A stretch of 64,000 bases of DNA from Cohaesibacter gelatinilyticus (GCF_900215605.1 NZ_OBEL01000009.1:52268-116267), one strand, 5' to 3'. Shown: positions 43,491 through 52,465, counted from the first letter of the stretch. Translations and numbers: made by a program. The notes: a model not told the origin generated them from the sequence alone.

Positions 43491-45170
43491 ATGTCTCTGA
43501 CCATCGAAACAGTGACCATTGAGACCCCGGATTCTTTTAATTCCGACATGGAAGCCGCCGTCAAGGCAAGTGAAACCCTTCTTGACGCCATCATTGATGC
43601 CGTGCGTGAGAAAGTCGTGGTGGACGGCAAAGTCAACTCCAAGAAGGTAGAAGCCGAACAGCGTGCCACTCATGGCCTCGCCTGGTTCGCCACCTATGTG
43701 GAAGCTTTGAAAGAAATGAAGGGCTATGCCGCTACCATGAGTGCTGAGGGGCGCTTTGGTGAGATGGAAAGCCTGATCACCCGTATGGCATTTGGCGAAT
43801 ATCTGGCCCAGATCTTTGGCGGCATCCCTATGAATCAGGGTGAAATCGTTCGCCTATCTGATTTCGGTGTCTCCGAAGATGCTGTTGCAGCCGCTCAGAC
43901 CTCAGAGGTCAAGCGTCTGATGGCTGAGGGTAACACGCCAGAGATCCGCACCCGTCTGGTTGCTCTGATGGAAGCGGCTGAAGGCTCTGCTTCGTTTGGC
44001 GATGCCGGTCTGGATGAAACCATGGAAGCCTTCCGCGAGGAAATGCGCCGCTTCGCGGACAGCGAAGTCACCCCGCATGCTCACGAATGGCATCTCAAAA
44101 ATGAATATATCCCGCTCGATATTGTCAATCAGATGGCAGAAATGGGCGTATTCGGCCTAACGATTCCAGAAGAGTTCGGTGGTCTTGGTCTGGGTAAGGA
44201 ATCCATGTGCGTGGTCTCCGAAGAGCTGTCCCGGGCCTATATCGGCGTTGGCTCCCTTGGCACCCGTTCCGAGATTGCAGCCGAGCTGATCATCTGCGGT
44301 GGTACCGAGGAGCAAAAGGCCGAATGGCTGCCAAGGATTGCTTCCGGTGAAATTCTGCCAACCGCCGTCTTTACCGAGCCAAACACCGGTTCCGACCTTG
44401 CCAGCCTGAAAACCCGCGCTGTTCTGGATGGCGAGGCTTACAAGGTCACCGGCAACAAGACCTGGATTACCCATCCGGTTCGCGCCGACATGATGACCCT
44501 ACTCACTCGCACCAATCCAGATGAGCCAGGCTACAAAGGCCTCTCCATGCTGTTGGCGACCAAACCTCGCGGTGATGATGCCATCCCATTCCCTGCAGAA
44601 GGCATGGATGGCGGTGAGATTGAGGTTCTCGGCTATCGCGGCATGAAGGAATATGAAATCTCCTTCGACAATTTCGAAGTCAAAAAAGAGAACCTGTTGG
44701 GTGGTGTGGAAGGCCAAGGATTCAAGCAGCTGATGCAGACATTTGAGTCCGCTCGTATTCAGACCGCAGCCCGCGCCATCGGTGTGGCTCAGTCCGCGTT
44801 AGATCTTGGCCTGCGCTACGCTCAGGAGCGCATCCAGTTCTCCAAGGCTCTGATCAACTTCCCGCGTGTGATTGACAAGCTGGCAATGATGGCTGTGGAA
44901 TTGATGATTTCTCGCCAGCTCACCTATTATTCCGCACGTCAGAAAGATCACGACAAGCGCTGTGATCTGGAAGCTGGTATGGCAAAACTGCTCGGCGCTC
45001 GCGTTGCCTGGGCTGCTGCGGATAACGCCTTGCAGATCCATGGTGGTAATGGTTTCGCGCTGGAATATGCCATCTCCCGTGTTCTCTGTGACGCCCGTAT
45101 CCTCAATATCTTCGAGGGCGCTGGCGAAATTCAGGCGCAGGTCATCGCTCGTCGTTTGCTGGATAAGTAA
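43491..45170 (+). CDS. mcd: Methylsuccinyl-CoA dehydrogenase
   Basis: This 559-residue flavoenzyme oxidises (2S)-methylsuccinyl-CoA to mesaconyl-CoA, the step after Ecm. It belongs to the acyl-CoA dehydrogenase family but has an N-terminal extra region of about 170 residues, which sets Mcd apart from the 380-residue members. Then come TVFTEPNTGSDLASLK, RIQTAARAIGVAQ, IHGGNGFALEYAISRVLCDAR and the catalytic-glutamate region NIFEGAGEIQAQVIARRLL. With ecm and ccr just upstream, identity is very likely. AAGGGAG lies about 12 bases before the ATG. Electrons go to ETF at 53559-55260. Confidence 0.93.
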   Translation: MSLTIETVTIETPDSFNSDMEAAVKASETLLDAIIDAVREKVVVDGKVNSKKVEAEQRATHGLAWFATYVEALKEMKGYAATMSAEGRFGEMESLITRMAFGEYLAQIFGGIPMNQGEIVRLSDFGVSEDAVAAAQTSEVKRLMAEGNTPEIRTRLVALMEAAEGSASFGDAGLDETMEAFREEMRRFADSEVTPHAHEWHLKNEYIPLDIVNQMAEMGVFGLTIPEEFGGLGLGKESMCVVSEELSRAYIGVGSLGTRSEIAAELIICGGTEEQKAEWLPRIASGEILPTAVFTEPNTGSDLASLKTRAVLDGEAYKVTGNKTWITHPVRADMMTLLTRTNPDEPGYKGLSMLLATKPRGDDAIPFPAEGMDGGEIEVLGYRGMKEYEISFDNFEVKKENLLGGVEGQGFKQLMQTFESARIQTAARAIGVAQSALDLGLRYAQERIQFSKALINFPRVIDKLAMMAVELMISRQLTYYSARQKDHDKRCDLEAGMAKLLGARVAWAAADNALQIHGGNGFALEYAISRVLCDARILNIFEGAGEIQAQVIARRLLDK

Positions 45171-45200
45171 ATGATGGCGGGGATTACCCGAGAAAAGACA

Positions 45201-45236
45201 AAAAGAGTGATCGCTCCGCGATCACTCTTTTCTTTT
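45201..45236 (+). terminator. Intrinsic terminator of mcd
   Basis: AAAAGAGTGATCGC, loop TCC, GCGATCACTCTTTT then CTTTT: a 14-bp perfect stem with a T-rich end, 31 bases past mcd. Confidence 0.93.
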
Positions 45237-45289
45237 GCCCTGAGCTTTCCTACATCTGAACGAGCAATTTCAATGTAGGTGAGATTTTC

Positions 45290-46135
45290 ATGACCAAACG
45301 TTCCATCCTGATTACCGGCTGCTCCACCGGCATCGGCCTTTGCTGTGCTTTGGCCCTCAAAGAAGAAGGATGGGAGGTTTTCGCAACAGCACGAAAAGAT
45401 GAGGATCTTGAAAATCTGCGCAATCAGGGTCTGAATGCGCTGTATCTCGATTATACCGAACAAAACTCCATCGACGCGCTTGTAAAAACCGTTCTCGAGC
45501 AAACTGATGGTACGCTGGATGCGCTGTTTAACAATGGTGCCTATGGACAGCCGGGTGCTGTTGAGGATCTGCCAACTTCGGCTCTTCGCACACAGTTCGA
45601 AACCAATTTCTTTGGCTGGCATGAACTGACCCGCCAGATCGTCCCCGTCATGCGCAAACAGAGGCATGGCCACATCATTCAATGCTCATCGGTTCTGGGC
45701 CTCGTAGCCTTGCCTTATCGAGGTGCCTATAATGCCTCCAAGTTCGCACTGGAAGGTCTGACTGACACATTGAGACTGGAGCTGCATGGCAGCAATATTC
45801 ATGTGGTGCAGATCGAACCCGGCCCCATTACCTCCCATTTCCGCCTTAATGCGTTGGAAAAACTCAAGGCCAATATCGATACGGAAAATTCTGTCCATGC
45901 GGAGAAATATAAGGTGCGCCTTGCCCGGGGCACGTCAGTAGATCCAGCAAGTGCAGACAAGGATACCTTTGAGCTTCCACCCGAAGCCGTGCTGGCGAAA
46001 TTGCAAAAGGCATTGACCTCAAAAAATCCCAAAGCCCACTATTATGTAACGGTTCCTACCTATATCATGGGCATTTCAAGAAGACTGCTACCAACGAAGC
46101 TGCTTGACAAAATCTTGCGTGCCAATGGTGGCTAG
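45290..46135 (+). CDS. Short-chain dehydrogenase/reductase (SDR)
   Basis: This 281-residue classical SDR has the cofactor loop ITGCSTGIGLCCALALK at residues 7-23 (TGxxxGIG), NNGAYGQPG in place of the usual NNAG, and the catalytic tyrosine and lysine in YNASK near residue 147. The substrate specificity of this type, often annotated as SDR family oxidoreductase, is unknown. The gene is followed 22 bases later by the HIG1 gene and probably co-transcribed with it. GAGATTTTC precedes the ATG. Confidence 0.88.
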   Translation: MTKRSILITGCSTGIGLCCALALKEEGWEVFATARKDEDLENLRNQGLNALYLDYTEQNSIDALVKTVLEQTDGTLDALFNNGAYGQPGAVEDLPTSALRTQFETNFFGWHELTRQIVPVMRKQRHGHIIQCSSVLGLVALPYRGAYNASKFALEGLTDTLRLELHGSNIHVVQIEPGPITSHFRLNALEKLKANIDTENSVHAEKYKVRLARGTSVDPASADKDTFELPPEAVLAKLQKALTSKNPKAHYYVTVPTYIMGISRRLLPTKLLDKILRANGG

Positions 46136-46157
46136 CTAAAGACCTTCAGGAGACCCC

Positions 46158-46352
46158 ATGTCCGCCATCTTGCCCAGTCTGGTCCCTATTGCCCTGATCA
46201 TCGTTGCCATCGTGCTGGTCATGGGACTTCTCAATATGCTCAAGGGCAACAATCCCAATCGCTCGCAACAACTCATGCGCTGGCGCGTCATCGCACAGTT
46301 CGTCGCAATCATCTTGATCATGCTCACTATTTATGTGACATCGGGAGGTTAA
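46158..46352 (+). CDS. HIG1-domain twin-transmembrane protein
   Basis: This 64-residue protein has two hydrophobic helices (about 6-26 and 44-61) joined by a basic loop NPNRSQQLMRWRVIAQ, the pattern of alphaproteobacterial HIG1-domain proteins. Mitochondrial relatives associate with respiratory supercomplexes, so a role near cytochrome oxidase is plausible but not shown. AGGAGA precedes the ATG. The stop codon lies inside the terminator hairpin at 46342. Confidence 0.85.
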   Translation: MSAILPSLVPIALIIVAIVLVMGLLNMLKGNNPNRSQQLMRWRVIAQFVAIILIMLTIYVTSGG

Positions 46353-46366
46353 AACCTCCCGTTTTT
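46342..46366 (+). terminator. Terminator overlapping the HIG1 stop codon
   Basis: CGGGAGGTT, AA, AACCTCCCG then TTTTT: a 9-bp stem with a T-run. Its left arm includes the final glycine codons and the stop codon of the HIG1 gene. Confidence 0.9.
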
Positions 46367-46368
46367 AA

Positions 46369-46688
46369 CTCTCACGGCTTTATACCTCTTACCGGCGGTT
46401 CCTCGCTTTGCTCGGGCCTGCGAGAGCACGCACTTTCGCACGAATCCTGATCCGAAAAGTCTGCAACTTTTCGGGGATACGCAGTGCGCTTGCCTATCGG
46501 CCGTCGCAAAAGGAAGGATTTCCTTTTGCAGATTCTTTTCCCTCACAAATCTCTCAAGGATAAAAGAAGTCGGTGAAAGCATCGCGCTTTTACCGGGAAC
46601 CGACAGGTGACCGCAGCTTGGCTGCGCACTCCCGTAGGCCCTGATCATCAGATCAGGAATAGCCGCGAGGGGCATAAAGCCGCGAGAG
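46369..46688. repeat. Large palindromic intergenic element R2 with inverted core
   Basis: This 320-bp element has its left end CTCTCACGGCTTTATACC mirrored by the right end GGCATAAAGCCGCGAGAG (two mismatches in 17). Inner parts of the arms (GGCCTGCGAGAG; GTAGGCCCTGATCATCAG) are also related in reverse. The core at 46484-46629 is the reverse complement of the core of R1 and R3: it reads GCGCTTGCCTATCGGCCGTC first and GGTCACC last as CAGGTGACC. Short repeat copy E sits in the left arm. It fills most of the 479-bp spacer before cpdR. Confidence 0.8.
46451..46490. repeat. Short hairpin repeat, copy E, nested in R2
   Basis: TCCGAAAAGTCTGCAACTTT continues TCGGGGATACGCAGTGCGCT. It is a good match to the consensus placed inside the large element. 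Confidence 0.65.
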
Positions 46689-46831
46689 AAAATATGTTTC
46701 CCACGGCTAAAATTTGCGCATCCATCCCCAAACTCCAATTCCTTTGCATTTGATCAACTATTTTATTGTCATGATAGGTCAATAACTGAAGTGATTCAGG
46801 TGCGATAAAAGAATGATGGGAGTGGTAGTGG

Positions 46832-47239
46832 ATGGCCCGTATTCTTCTAACAGAAGATGATGATGGGGTTCGCATGTTTGTCCAGCGGGCATTGATGATG
46901 GATGGTCACGATGTCGAAATCGCTGAAGACGGCATGGATGCCATGGATGTGCTGAACGAGCAGGACGGTGATTTTGATTTGTTGCTGACAGATATCAAAA
47001 TGCCGATGATGGATGGCATTGCTCTTGCAAAATCAGCTTCCAAAGATTGGCCAGAGATGACCATCTTGATGATGACCGGCTTTGCCGATCAGCGCGAGCG
47101 TTGCGAGAAATTGGCAGTTCACATCCATGATGTGGTGCCAAAGCCCTTTTCGCTGGCGGAAATTCGCAAAGCCGTCAAGGACGCTTTGTCCGGTACGGTG
47201 GTAGCACCGCAATCGCTGAGCGCAAGCATGCTGAACTAG
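46832..47239 (+). CDS. cpdR: CpdR-type single-domain response regulator
   Basis: This 135-residue receiver-only protein has the acidic pocket TEDDDGVR, phosphoacceptor Asp54 in LLTDIKMPMMDG, MMTGFADQRER, and Lys104 in DVVPKPFSLAEIRKAV. The MTGFADQRER and HDVVxKPF segments are characteristic of CpdR, which in its unphosphorylated state guides ClpXP to cell-cycle substrates in alphaproteobacteria. The partner kinase relay (CckA-ChpT) is not in the window. GGGAG precedes the ATG at 46832. A strong terminator follows. Confidence 0.9.
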   Translation: MARILLTEDDDGVRMFVQRALMMDGHDVEIAEDGMDAMDVLNEQDGDFDLLLTDIKMPMMDGIALAKSASKDWPEMTILMMTGFADQRERCEKLAVHIHDVVPKPFSLAEIRKAVKDALSGTVVAPQSLSASMLN

Positions 47240-47260
47240 GTCGAACACATCATGTGTTTC

Positions 47261-47290
47261 AAAAAGGATGGCTCTTAGCCATCCTTTTTT
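47261..47290 (+). terminator. Intrinsic terminator of cpdR
   Basis: AAAAAGGATGGCT, loop CTT, AGCCATCCTTTTTT: a 13-bp stem ending in a T-run, 21 bases past cpdR. Confidence 0.93.
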
Positions 47291-47301
47291 ATTGGAATTT
47301 A

Positions 47302-47607
47302 ATACCTCTTACCAGCTATTCCTCGCTTCTGCTCGGGCCTGCGAGAGCACGGGCCGTCCTTGCCGATACGCTTATCATCTCGCTTTGGCTCGATGGCGTA
47401 TCATGTCGGCCCGGTCAGCTATCGCTTCCCGATGAAAACCAAGTGTTTTCATCGAATTCTTTTCCCTTGAGAGCTTGACGAGGGAAAAGGACCCAGAAAA
47501 GAAAATCCTTTCTTTTCTGACGGCCGACAGGCAAGCGCAAAGCGCACTCCCGTAGGCCCTGATCATCAGATCAGGAATAGCCGTGAGGGGAATAGAGCCG
47601 TGAGAGG
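47302..47607. repeat. Large palindromic intergenic element R3
   Basis: This element of about 306 bp lies between cpdR and lysA. The left arm TACCTCTTACCAGCTATTCC mirrors the right arm GGAATAGCCGTGAGGGGAAT; the outer CTCTCACGGC of the left end is missing. Internal hairpins are GATGAAAACC...TTTTCATC, TTCCCTTGAGAGC..GAGGGAA and AGAAAAGAAAATCCTTTCTT. The core orientation matches R1 and is opposite to R2. Confidence 0.8.
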
Positions 47608-47611
47608 TAAC

Positions 47612-48880
47612 TTATGCCAACCAATCCGGAATCTTATCCAGTGCCAGCATCTCTTCATAAGTTGGCCGCTCACGGATCACATGCCACTGATCTCCATTGA
47701 CCAGAACTTCTGGCACCAATGGCCGGGTATTATAGGTGTTGGCTTGAACCGCACCATAGGCGCCGGCAGACATCACAGCGATCAGATCACCGGACTGCAT
47801 CTGCGGTAAAGGCCGATCAAGCGCCAGATAATCACCTGTCTCACAAACCGGACCAACAATATCGACATTGGAGGTCGGGGTATCAAATCCTGGTTCAGTG
47901 ATTGGGCGAATATCATGCCATGCGTCATAAAGCGTTGGGCGAATCAGATCGTTCATCGCCCCATCAACAATGACAAAAGTCTTGCCTTCTCCGTCCTTGC
48001 GATACACCACTTCGGTGACCAAAATACCAGCATTGCCGGCAATCAGGCGGCCTGGCTCGAAATAGACTTTGCAATCCAGATCGCGAACATGCTTTTTCAC
48101 GGTCTCCGCATAATCACGCGGCAGTGGCGGAGGTGTCTGGCTGGACTGATAGGGAATACCCAAACCGCCACCCAGATCAACATGGTCGATATCGTGACCT
48201 TCTGCACGTAACGTCTTGACCAGATCACCAAGGCGCTCAAATGCTGAATCGAACGGCTCCAACTCGGTAATCTGACTACCGATATGCATATCAATGCCGG
48301 TTACCTTGATACCGGGGAGCCTGGCAGCATGGGCATAAACATCCTTTGCCTGCTTCCAGGGAATACCGAACTTGTTCTCGGACTTACCAGTTGAGATCTT
48401 GGCATGAGTTTTCGCATCAACATCCGGATTGATACGCAGGGAAATCCGCGCTTCCTTGCCAAGGACATTTGCCACTTCACTCAGCAAATCCAGCTCGGGC
48501 TCGGATTCTATATTGAAGCAAAGAATCTCCTGTTCCAAAGCAAAGGTCAGTTCACGTCGGGTTTTACCCACACCGGAAAACAGGATCTTGCTGGCTGGAA
48601 TGCCCGCCGCCAAAGCGCGACGCAATTCACCTTCCGAGACAACATCTGCACCAGCACCCAAACGCGCCAAGGTCTTCAATACCGCAAGATTGGAATTGGC
48701 TTTCATCGCATAGCAAACAAGTGAAGGTACATCACCAAAAGCTTCGCTGAAGACCTTGAAATGACGTTCCAAAGTCGCACTGGAATAAGCATAGAAAGGT
48801 GTACCGATTTTTTCTGCCAATTCAGGAATGGCAACATCTTCGGCATACATGACACCGTCTTTATAATCGAAATGGTGCAT
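47612..48880 (-). CDS. lysA: Diaminopimelate decarboxylase
   Basis: This 422-residue PLP enzyme makes L-lysine from meso-diaminopimelate, the last step of the lysine pathway. The PLP lysine is in LVCYAMKANSNLAVLK near residue 58. DMHIGSQI, GGGLGIPY and the C-terminal PVCETGDYLA complete the LysA pattern. It is the last gene of argH-lptM-lysA on the minus strand, a common alphaproteobacterial order. The ATG at 48880 is the only sensible start. Confidence 0.96.
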   Translation of the reverse strand: MHHFDYKDGVMYAEDVAIPELAEKIGTPFYAYSSATLERHFKVFSEAFGDVPSLVCYAMKANSNLAVLKTLARLGAGADVVSEGELRRALAAGIPASKILFSGVGKTRRELTFALEQEILCFNIESEPELDLLSEVANVLGKEARISLRINPDVDAKTHAKISTGKSENKFGIPWKQAKDVYAHAARLPGIKVTGIDMHIGSQITELEPFDSAFERLGDLVKTLRAEGHDIDHVDLGGGLGIPYQSSQTPPPLPRDYAETVKKHVRDLDCKVYFEPGRLIAGNAGILVTEVVYRKDGEGKTFVIVDGAMNDLIRPTLYDAWHDIRPITEPGFDTPTSNVDIVGPVCETGDYLALDRPLPQMQSGDLIAVMSAGAYGAVQANTYNTRPLVPEVLVNGDQWHVIRERPTYEEMLALDKIPDWLA

Positions 48881-49001
48881 GACTAAATCCCTCTCGTCAC
48901 GGCCTGTACATACAGGACATCAAGTCCGGCCAAACCTTTTTCGGCCATCTCGTCTCTTGGAAGTGGCTACAAATGTGTAGAACGCGAACCGGCAACAACG
49001 A

Positions 49002-49238
49002 TTATAGTAAACCGTCCAGAATGAAGCGATCATCCGGTGCCTTGGTTGGCACAGGTTCAACCACCTGCCCATCTACCTTGCCATCAACCACGTCTGGATC
49101 GACAGGATCAGTTTGGACATTGGTATTGCTGGTTGGAGCCACAAGAGGGCCTTTTTGTCCGCAGCCAGACACGGCCATACCCAATACAGCCAGAACAACC
49201 AATGTCAGTCGTTTGGAAGAAGCAGAAATCAAAGCCAT
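49002..49238 (-). CDS. lptM: LptM-like small lipoprotein
   Basis: This 78-residue lipoprotein has a signal peptide and lipobox GMAVSGCGQKGPL, with the lipidated cysteine at residue 26. The sequence CGQKGPL is the mark of LptM (formerly YifL), which assists disulfide maturation of the LPS translocon LptD. The remainder is acidic and proline-rich. It lies between argH and lysA, where this small gene is usually found. Confidence 0.88.
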   Translation of the reverse strand: MALISASSKRLTLVVLAVLGMAVSGCGQKGPLVAPTSNTNVQTDPVDPDVVDGKVDGQVVEPVPTKAPDDRFILDGLL

Positions 49239-49358
49239 CCGGGCAGCTCCTTGAGAATATATGCTGGTTTTCCCAGCTTATGGATCTGAAATTCCAGATC
49301 CTGCAAAGACTTGCCAGAATGTAGCACATTCCGGCAAGCCCATTGGAATTAGAAACGA

Positions 49359-50759
49359 CTATTGCTTAGCTGCCAGGTCTTTTTCAAGCACTTTCAACCA
49401 ACGTTTTGCCTGTTTGCGGACATTCTGAGGGGCGGTGCCGCCATATGAGACACGGCTGCGCACCGATTTGTCGACAGAGAGAACCGTGAACACATCTTCG
49501 GTGATAGTCGGCTCAACAGACTGCATGTCTTCCAGAGTAAGGCGATGCAGCTCAATATTACGCTCGGATGCCATGGCCACGAGACTGCCGGTTACATGGT
49601 GAGCATTACGGAATGGCATATCGAGATTGCGCACCAACCAGTCAGCAAGATCGGTTGCCGTTGAATATCCAGAACCAGCAGCTTTCTTCAACTCTTTCTT
49701 GTTCGGCTCCAAATCCTTGACCATACCGGTCATGGCCGCGATGCAAAGAGACAGATTCTGCAAAGCATCAAATGCTTGCTCCTTGTCTTCCTGCATATCC
49801 TTGGAATATGTCAGCGGCAGACCTTTCATCACGATCAGAAGAGCATTCAGCGCGCCAATGATACGGCCAACCTTGGCACGAACCAGTTCGGCAGCATCAG
49901 GATTGCGCTTCTGCGGCATGATGGAAGAGCCGGTAGAGAATTTGTCAGAAAGCTTCACGAAACGGAACTGGGCGGAAGACCAGATGACCAGTTCTTCAGC
50001 AAATCGGGACAGATGCATGGCGCAAATGGATGCAGCAGAGAGGGCTTCCAGAGCAAAATCACGATCAGACACACCATCAAGGCTGTTGGCGGTAGGACGA
50101 TCGAAGCCAAGAGCTTCAGCCGTCATGTGACGATCAATAGGGAAAGAGGTACCCGCCAGCGCCGCACAGCCCAATGGGCTCTCATTCATGCGTTTGCGCG
50201 CATCACGGACACGGCCACGATCGCGGCCCAGCATTTCCACATAAGCGAGCATATGATGGCCAAAGGTTACCGGCTGCGCACTTTGCAAATGGGTGAAGCC
50301 TGGCATCACCACGCCTGCATGCTCGGCTGCCTTTTCGACAAACACCATCTGCAATTCAGCCAGCTGAAGATCCAGCGTATCCATGGTGTCGCGAACCCAG
50401 AGGCGGAAATCGGTCGCCACTTGATCGTTGCGAGAGCGAGCGGTGTGCAAACGGCCCGCACTTGGGCCAAGTAAATCTGCAAGGCGGCTTTCCACATTCA
50501 TGTGGATGTCTTCCAGTGCACGCGAAAAAGTGAATTCCCCGTGTTCGATCTCATCCTGTATCTTATCGAGGCCATCTGTGATGGCCTTGGCATCGTCGTT
50601 GGAGACGATACCCTGATGAGCCAACATCGCCACATGGGCTTTGGAGCCGGTAATATCTTGAGAATAGAGTTTTTTGTCAAAATCGATGGAAGCGTTGATT
50701 TCTTCCATGATGGCATCAGGACCTTCCGAGAAACGTCCCCCCCACATTTTGTTGCTCAT
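49359..50759 (-). CDS. argH: Argininosuccinate lyase
   Basis: This 466-residue enzyme splits argininosuccinate to arginine and fumarate. The fumarase/aspartase signature [12 protein letters not shown] near residue 282 is present, with [13 protein letters not shown] near 108 and [15 protein letters not shown] near 157. It starts the operon with lptM and lysA and is divergent from tlpA. Length and sequence are normal for the family. Confidence 0.97.
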   Translation of the reverse strand: MSNKMWGGRFSEGPDAIMEEINASIDFDKKLYSQDITGSKAHVAMLAHQGIVSNDDAKAITDGLDKIQDEIEHGEFTFSRALEDIHMNVESRLADLLGPSAGRLHTARSRNDQVATDFRLWVRDTMDTLDLQLAELQMVFVEKAAEHAGVVMPGFTHLQSAQPVTFGHHMLAYVEMLGRDRGRVRDARKRMNESPLGCAALAGTSFPIDRHMTAEALGFDRPTANSLDGVSDRDFALEALSAASICAMHLSRFAEELVIWSSAQFRFVKLSDKFSTGSSIMPQKRNPDAAELVRAKVGRIIGALNALLIVMKGLPLTYSKDMQEDKEQAFDALQNLSLCIAAMTGMVKDLEPNKKELKKAAGSGYSTATDLADWLVRNLDMPFRNAHHVTGSLVAMASERNIELHRLTLEDMQSVEPTITEDVFTVLSVDKSVRSRVSYGGTAPQNVRKQAKRWLKVLEKDLAAKQ

Positions 50760-50915
50760 TGTTACCGTCTACCTACGTCAACGGGTCATTGTAAGGGCCG
50801 CTATCAACAGCGGATGGAACAATGACCGACAAGAAAATCACATGCTGCATTTTTGCTTCATTTGGCAATATATAGTGCATCCTGATTGTCTGCCTAGAGG
50901 AAGGATCCAGCCAGA

Positions 50916-51590
50916 ATGACCAAACTTACCCCACCAGTCAGCCCGACAGCTATTCAACACCACAGATTTGGCCAAAATCTGGCGCGTGCCAGCCGGGGAC
51001 TGGCAACAGCATGTCTGGCGGTATACGTGATCTTTGGGGCATCTGGCAATGCGCAATCCGCAGAGCATTGCACCGCATCCAAGACTCTTGCACAGACTAT
51101 TAAACCAATGGTGGGTGGAGCCATTGCTGCATTGCAGATTTCCCCTCGCCCAGGCGACATGAGTGAGCTGACCTTCAATGACGCAAATGGCGAGGCCAAA
51201 ACCATTGCTGATTTCAAAGGCAAGGCCATCCTGCTCAATCTCTGGGCCACCTGGTGCCCACCCTGCAAAAAGGAAATGCCGGATCTTGATGAGCTGCAGG
51301 CCAAGCTGGGCAGCGACAGTTTCGAAGTTGTAGCTGTCAATATCGATCGCAAGGGACCGGAAAAAGCCATGGCCTTTCTGGATGAGATCAAGACCGAGCA
51401 TCTGGCGCTTTATTCAGACAAGAGCATGAAGATCTTCCACGACCTGAAAAAACAAGGCCTTGCTTTCGGCATGCCAACCACTTTGGTTCTGGACAAGGAA
51501 GGGTGCGCTGTTGGCTATATGGCCGGCCCCGCCGCTTGGTCCGACGATAAGGCCGTTGCTCTGCTACAAACAGTGATTGACAACAAATAG
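50916..51590 (+). CDS. tlpA: TlpA-family membrane-anchored thiol:disulfide reductase
   Basis: This 224-residue protein has one N-terminal membrane anchor (about residues 26-46) and a periplasmic thioredoxin domain with active site WATWCPPCKKEMP near residue 115. TlpA proteins reduce cysteines needed for copper delivery to cytochrome oxidase or cytochrome c maturation. The gene is divergent from argH, as often in Rhizobiales. An AAGGA site lies 10 bases before the ATG. Confidence 0.92.
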   Translation: MTKLTPPVSPTAIQHHRFGQNLARASRGLATACLAVYVIFGASGNAQSAEHCTASKTLAQTIKPMVGGAIAALQISPRPGDMSELTFNDANGEAKTIADFKGKAILLNLWATWCPPCKKEMPDLDELQAKLGSDSFEVVAVNIDRKGPEKAMAFLDEIKTEHLALYSDKSMKIFHDLKKQGLAFGMPTTLVLDKEGCAVGYMAGPAAWSDDKAVALLQTVIDNK

Positions 51591-51695
51591 GCCAGAAATG
51601 CATTGATGCCCTCCCTCACCATCCGTCACGGTATCCTTGTGGGCGGTTTGGGGAGGAAAAGGCTCGGTTCAAGATTTTTAAAACAAAATTCCAAT

Positions 51696-51724
51696 AAAAT
51701 AGGCCGGAAAATCCGACCTATTTT
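51696..51724 (-). terminator. Terminator after the CASC small-protein gene
   Basis: AAAATAGG, CCGGA...TCCGA, CCTATTTT form a stem with one internal mismatch, just beyond the stop codon at 51728. A and T runs at both ends would also serve the convergent tlpA. Confidence 0.8.
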
Positions 51725-51727
51725 GCT

Positions 51728-51904
51728 TCATGCAGAAATATCAACCGCACCACCCAATCCGGGTGGTGGAGGCGGTGGACTTGATGGGGCCTTAGCGGCT
51801 GGTGCCGCATTGGCCGTTGCCGCGGGTGCTGATGGTGCAGGACTTGGCGCAGCAGCAGCTCCATGACCGCCAGCACAGCTGGCACAACCCGATACTCCAG
51901 ACAT
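51728..51904 (-). CDS. Small protein with CxxC start, Ala/Pro linker and AVDI tail
   Basis: This 58-residue protein starts at 51904 because GAGGAG lies seven bases before that ATG. The N-terminus is MSGVSGCASCAGGHG with a CxxC pair. The middle is a low-complexity Ala/Pro run including six prolines. The end, GLGGAVDISA, resembles the end of its upstream neighbour (GMGKAVNIKA at 52082). There is no signal peptide or membrane helix. The function is unknown. The pair may be related to YjfB-type motility proteins by the tail only. Confidence 0.65.
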   Translation of the reverse strand: MSGVSGCASCAGGHGAAAAPSPAPSAPAATANAAPAAKAPSSPPPPPPGLGGAVDISA

Positions 51905-52029
51905 ATAATACTCCTCGACTAAAACACTTGCCGCCTTACGGTGCTGGATCGTGGTTAACCGAAGTTGAAGAACAGCTCGCGACCTGATCACAAATCTGTG
52001 TGAACTTCAGGATTTCTGCCAAAAACAAC

Positions 52030-52052
52030 AAAACCCGGCATAACCGGGTTTT
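52030..52052. terminator. Terminator after YjfB-like gene
   Basis: AAAACCCGG, loop CATAA, CCGGGTTTT: a perfect 9-bp stem 30 bases past the gene ending at 52082, with T-runs in either direction. Confidence 0.85.
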
Positions 52053-52081
52053 GTAAAATCATACATTTAAATGCAAAGGCA

Positions 52082-52288
52082 TCAGGCCTTGATGTTGACT
52101 GCTTTACCCATTCCTGCTGGCGCAGCTGCATCATTTTGCTGACCTTGCTGAACCAGTTTATCGAGAAGCCCAGCCATGGCATTGTCTGAATTTTGTGCCA
52201 TCTTGGCCAAAGTCACACCAAGATCCATTTTTCCTTGCGCAGCGTTTGTATAGGCAACAGAAGCACCAAGAGAAGCTACATTGGACAT
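52082..52288 (-). CDS. YjfB-like putative motility protein
   Basis: This 68-residue protein with helical segments and the ending AAPAGMGKAVNIKA resembles the small YjfB putative-motility family, whose members end in a G-x-x-V-D-I-type tail. No membrane helix, signal or cysteine is present. It lies in tandem with the 58-residue CASC protein, each with its own terminator. There are no flagellar genes in the window to support the family name. The role is unknown. Confidence 0.65.
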   Translation of the reverse strand: MSNVASLGASVAYTNAAQGKMDLGVTLAKMAQNSDNAMAGLLDKLVQQGQQNDAAAPAGMGKAVNIKA

Positions 52289-52407
52289 AATCGGCTCCAG
52301 ATATCATCAATCGAGATCAATCTGACGCGAGACTACCATTCATCCCCTTAAAACGTAGTTAAGAAGTGATAACCGGAACCAAGACAATTTGAACGAGTAA
52401 AATATAG

Positions 52408-52431
52408 AAAAGGCCGCCAGTTGGCGACCTT
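52408..52431 (-). terminator. Hairpin downstream of hbd
   Basis: AAAGGCCGCC, loop AGTT, GGCGACCTTT: a 10-bp stem with one mismatch, 35 bases past the hbd stop. Confidence 0.65.
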
Positions 52432-52465
52432 TGAAACGTTACTGTGATTGGCCTTAATCTCGACT

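Noticed and set aside
46349..46738. 129-codon minus-strand frame across R2, with relatives across R1 and R3
   Set aside because: The peptide similarity follows from DNA repeat similarity; the core inversion in R2 breaks any common protein order.
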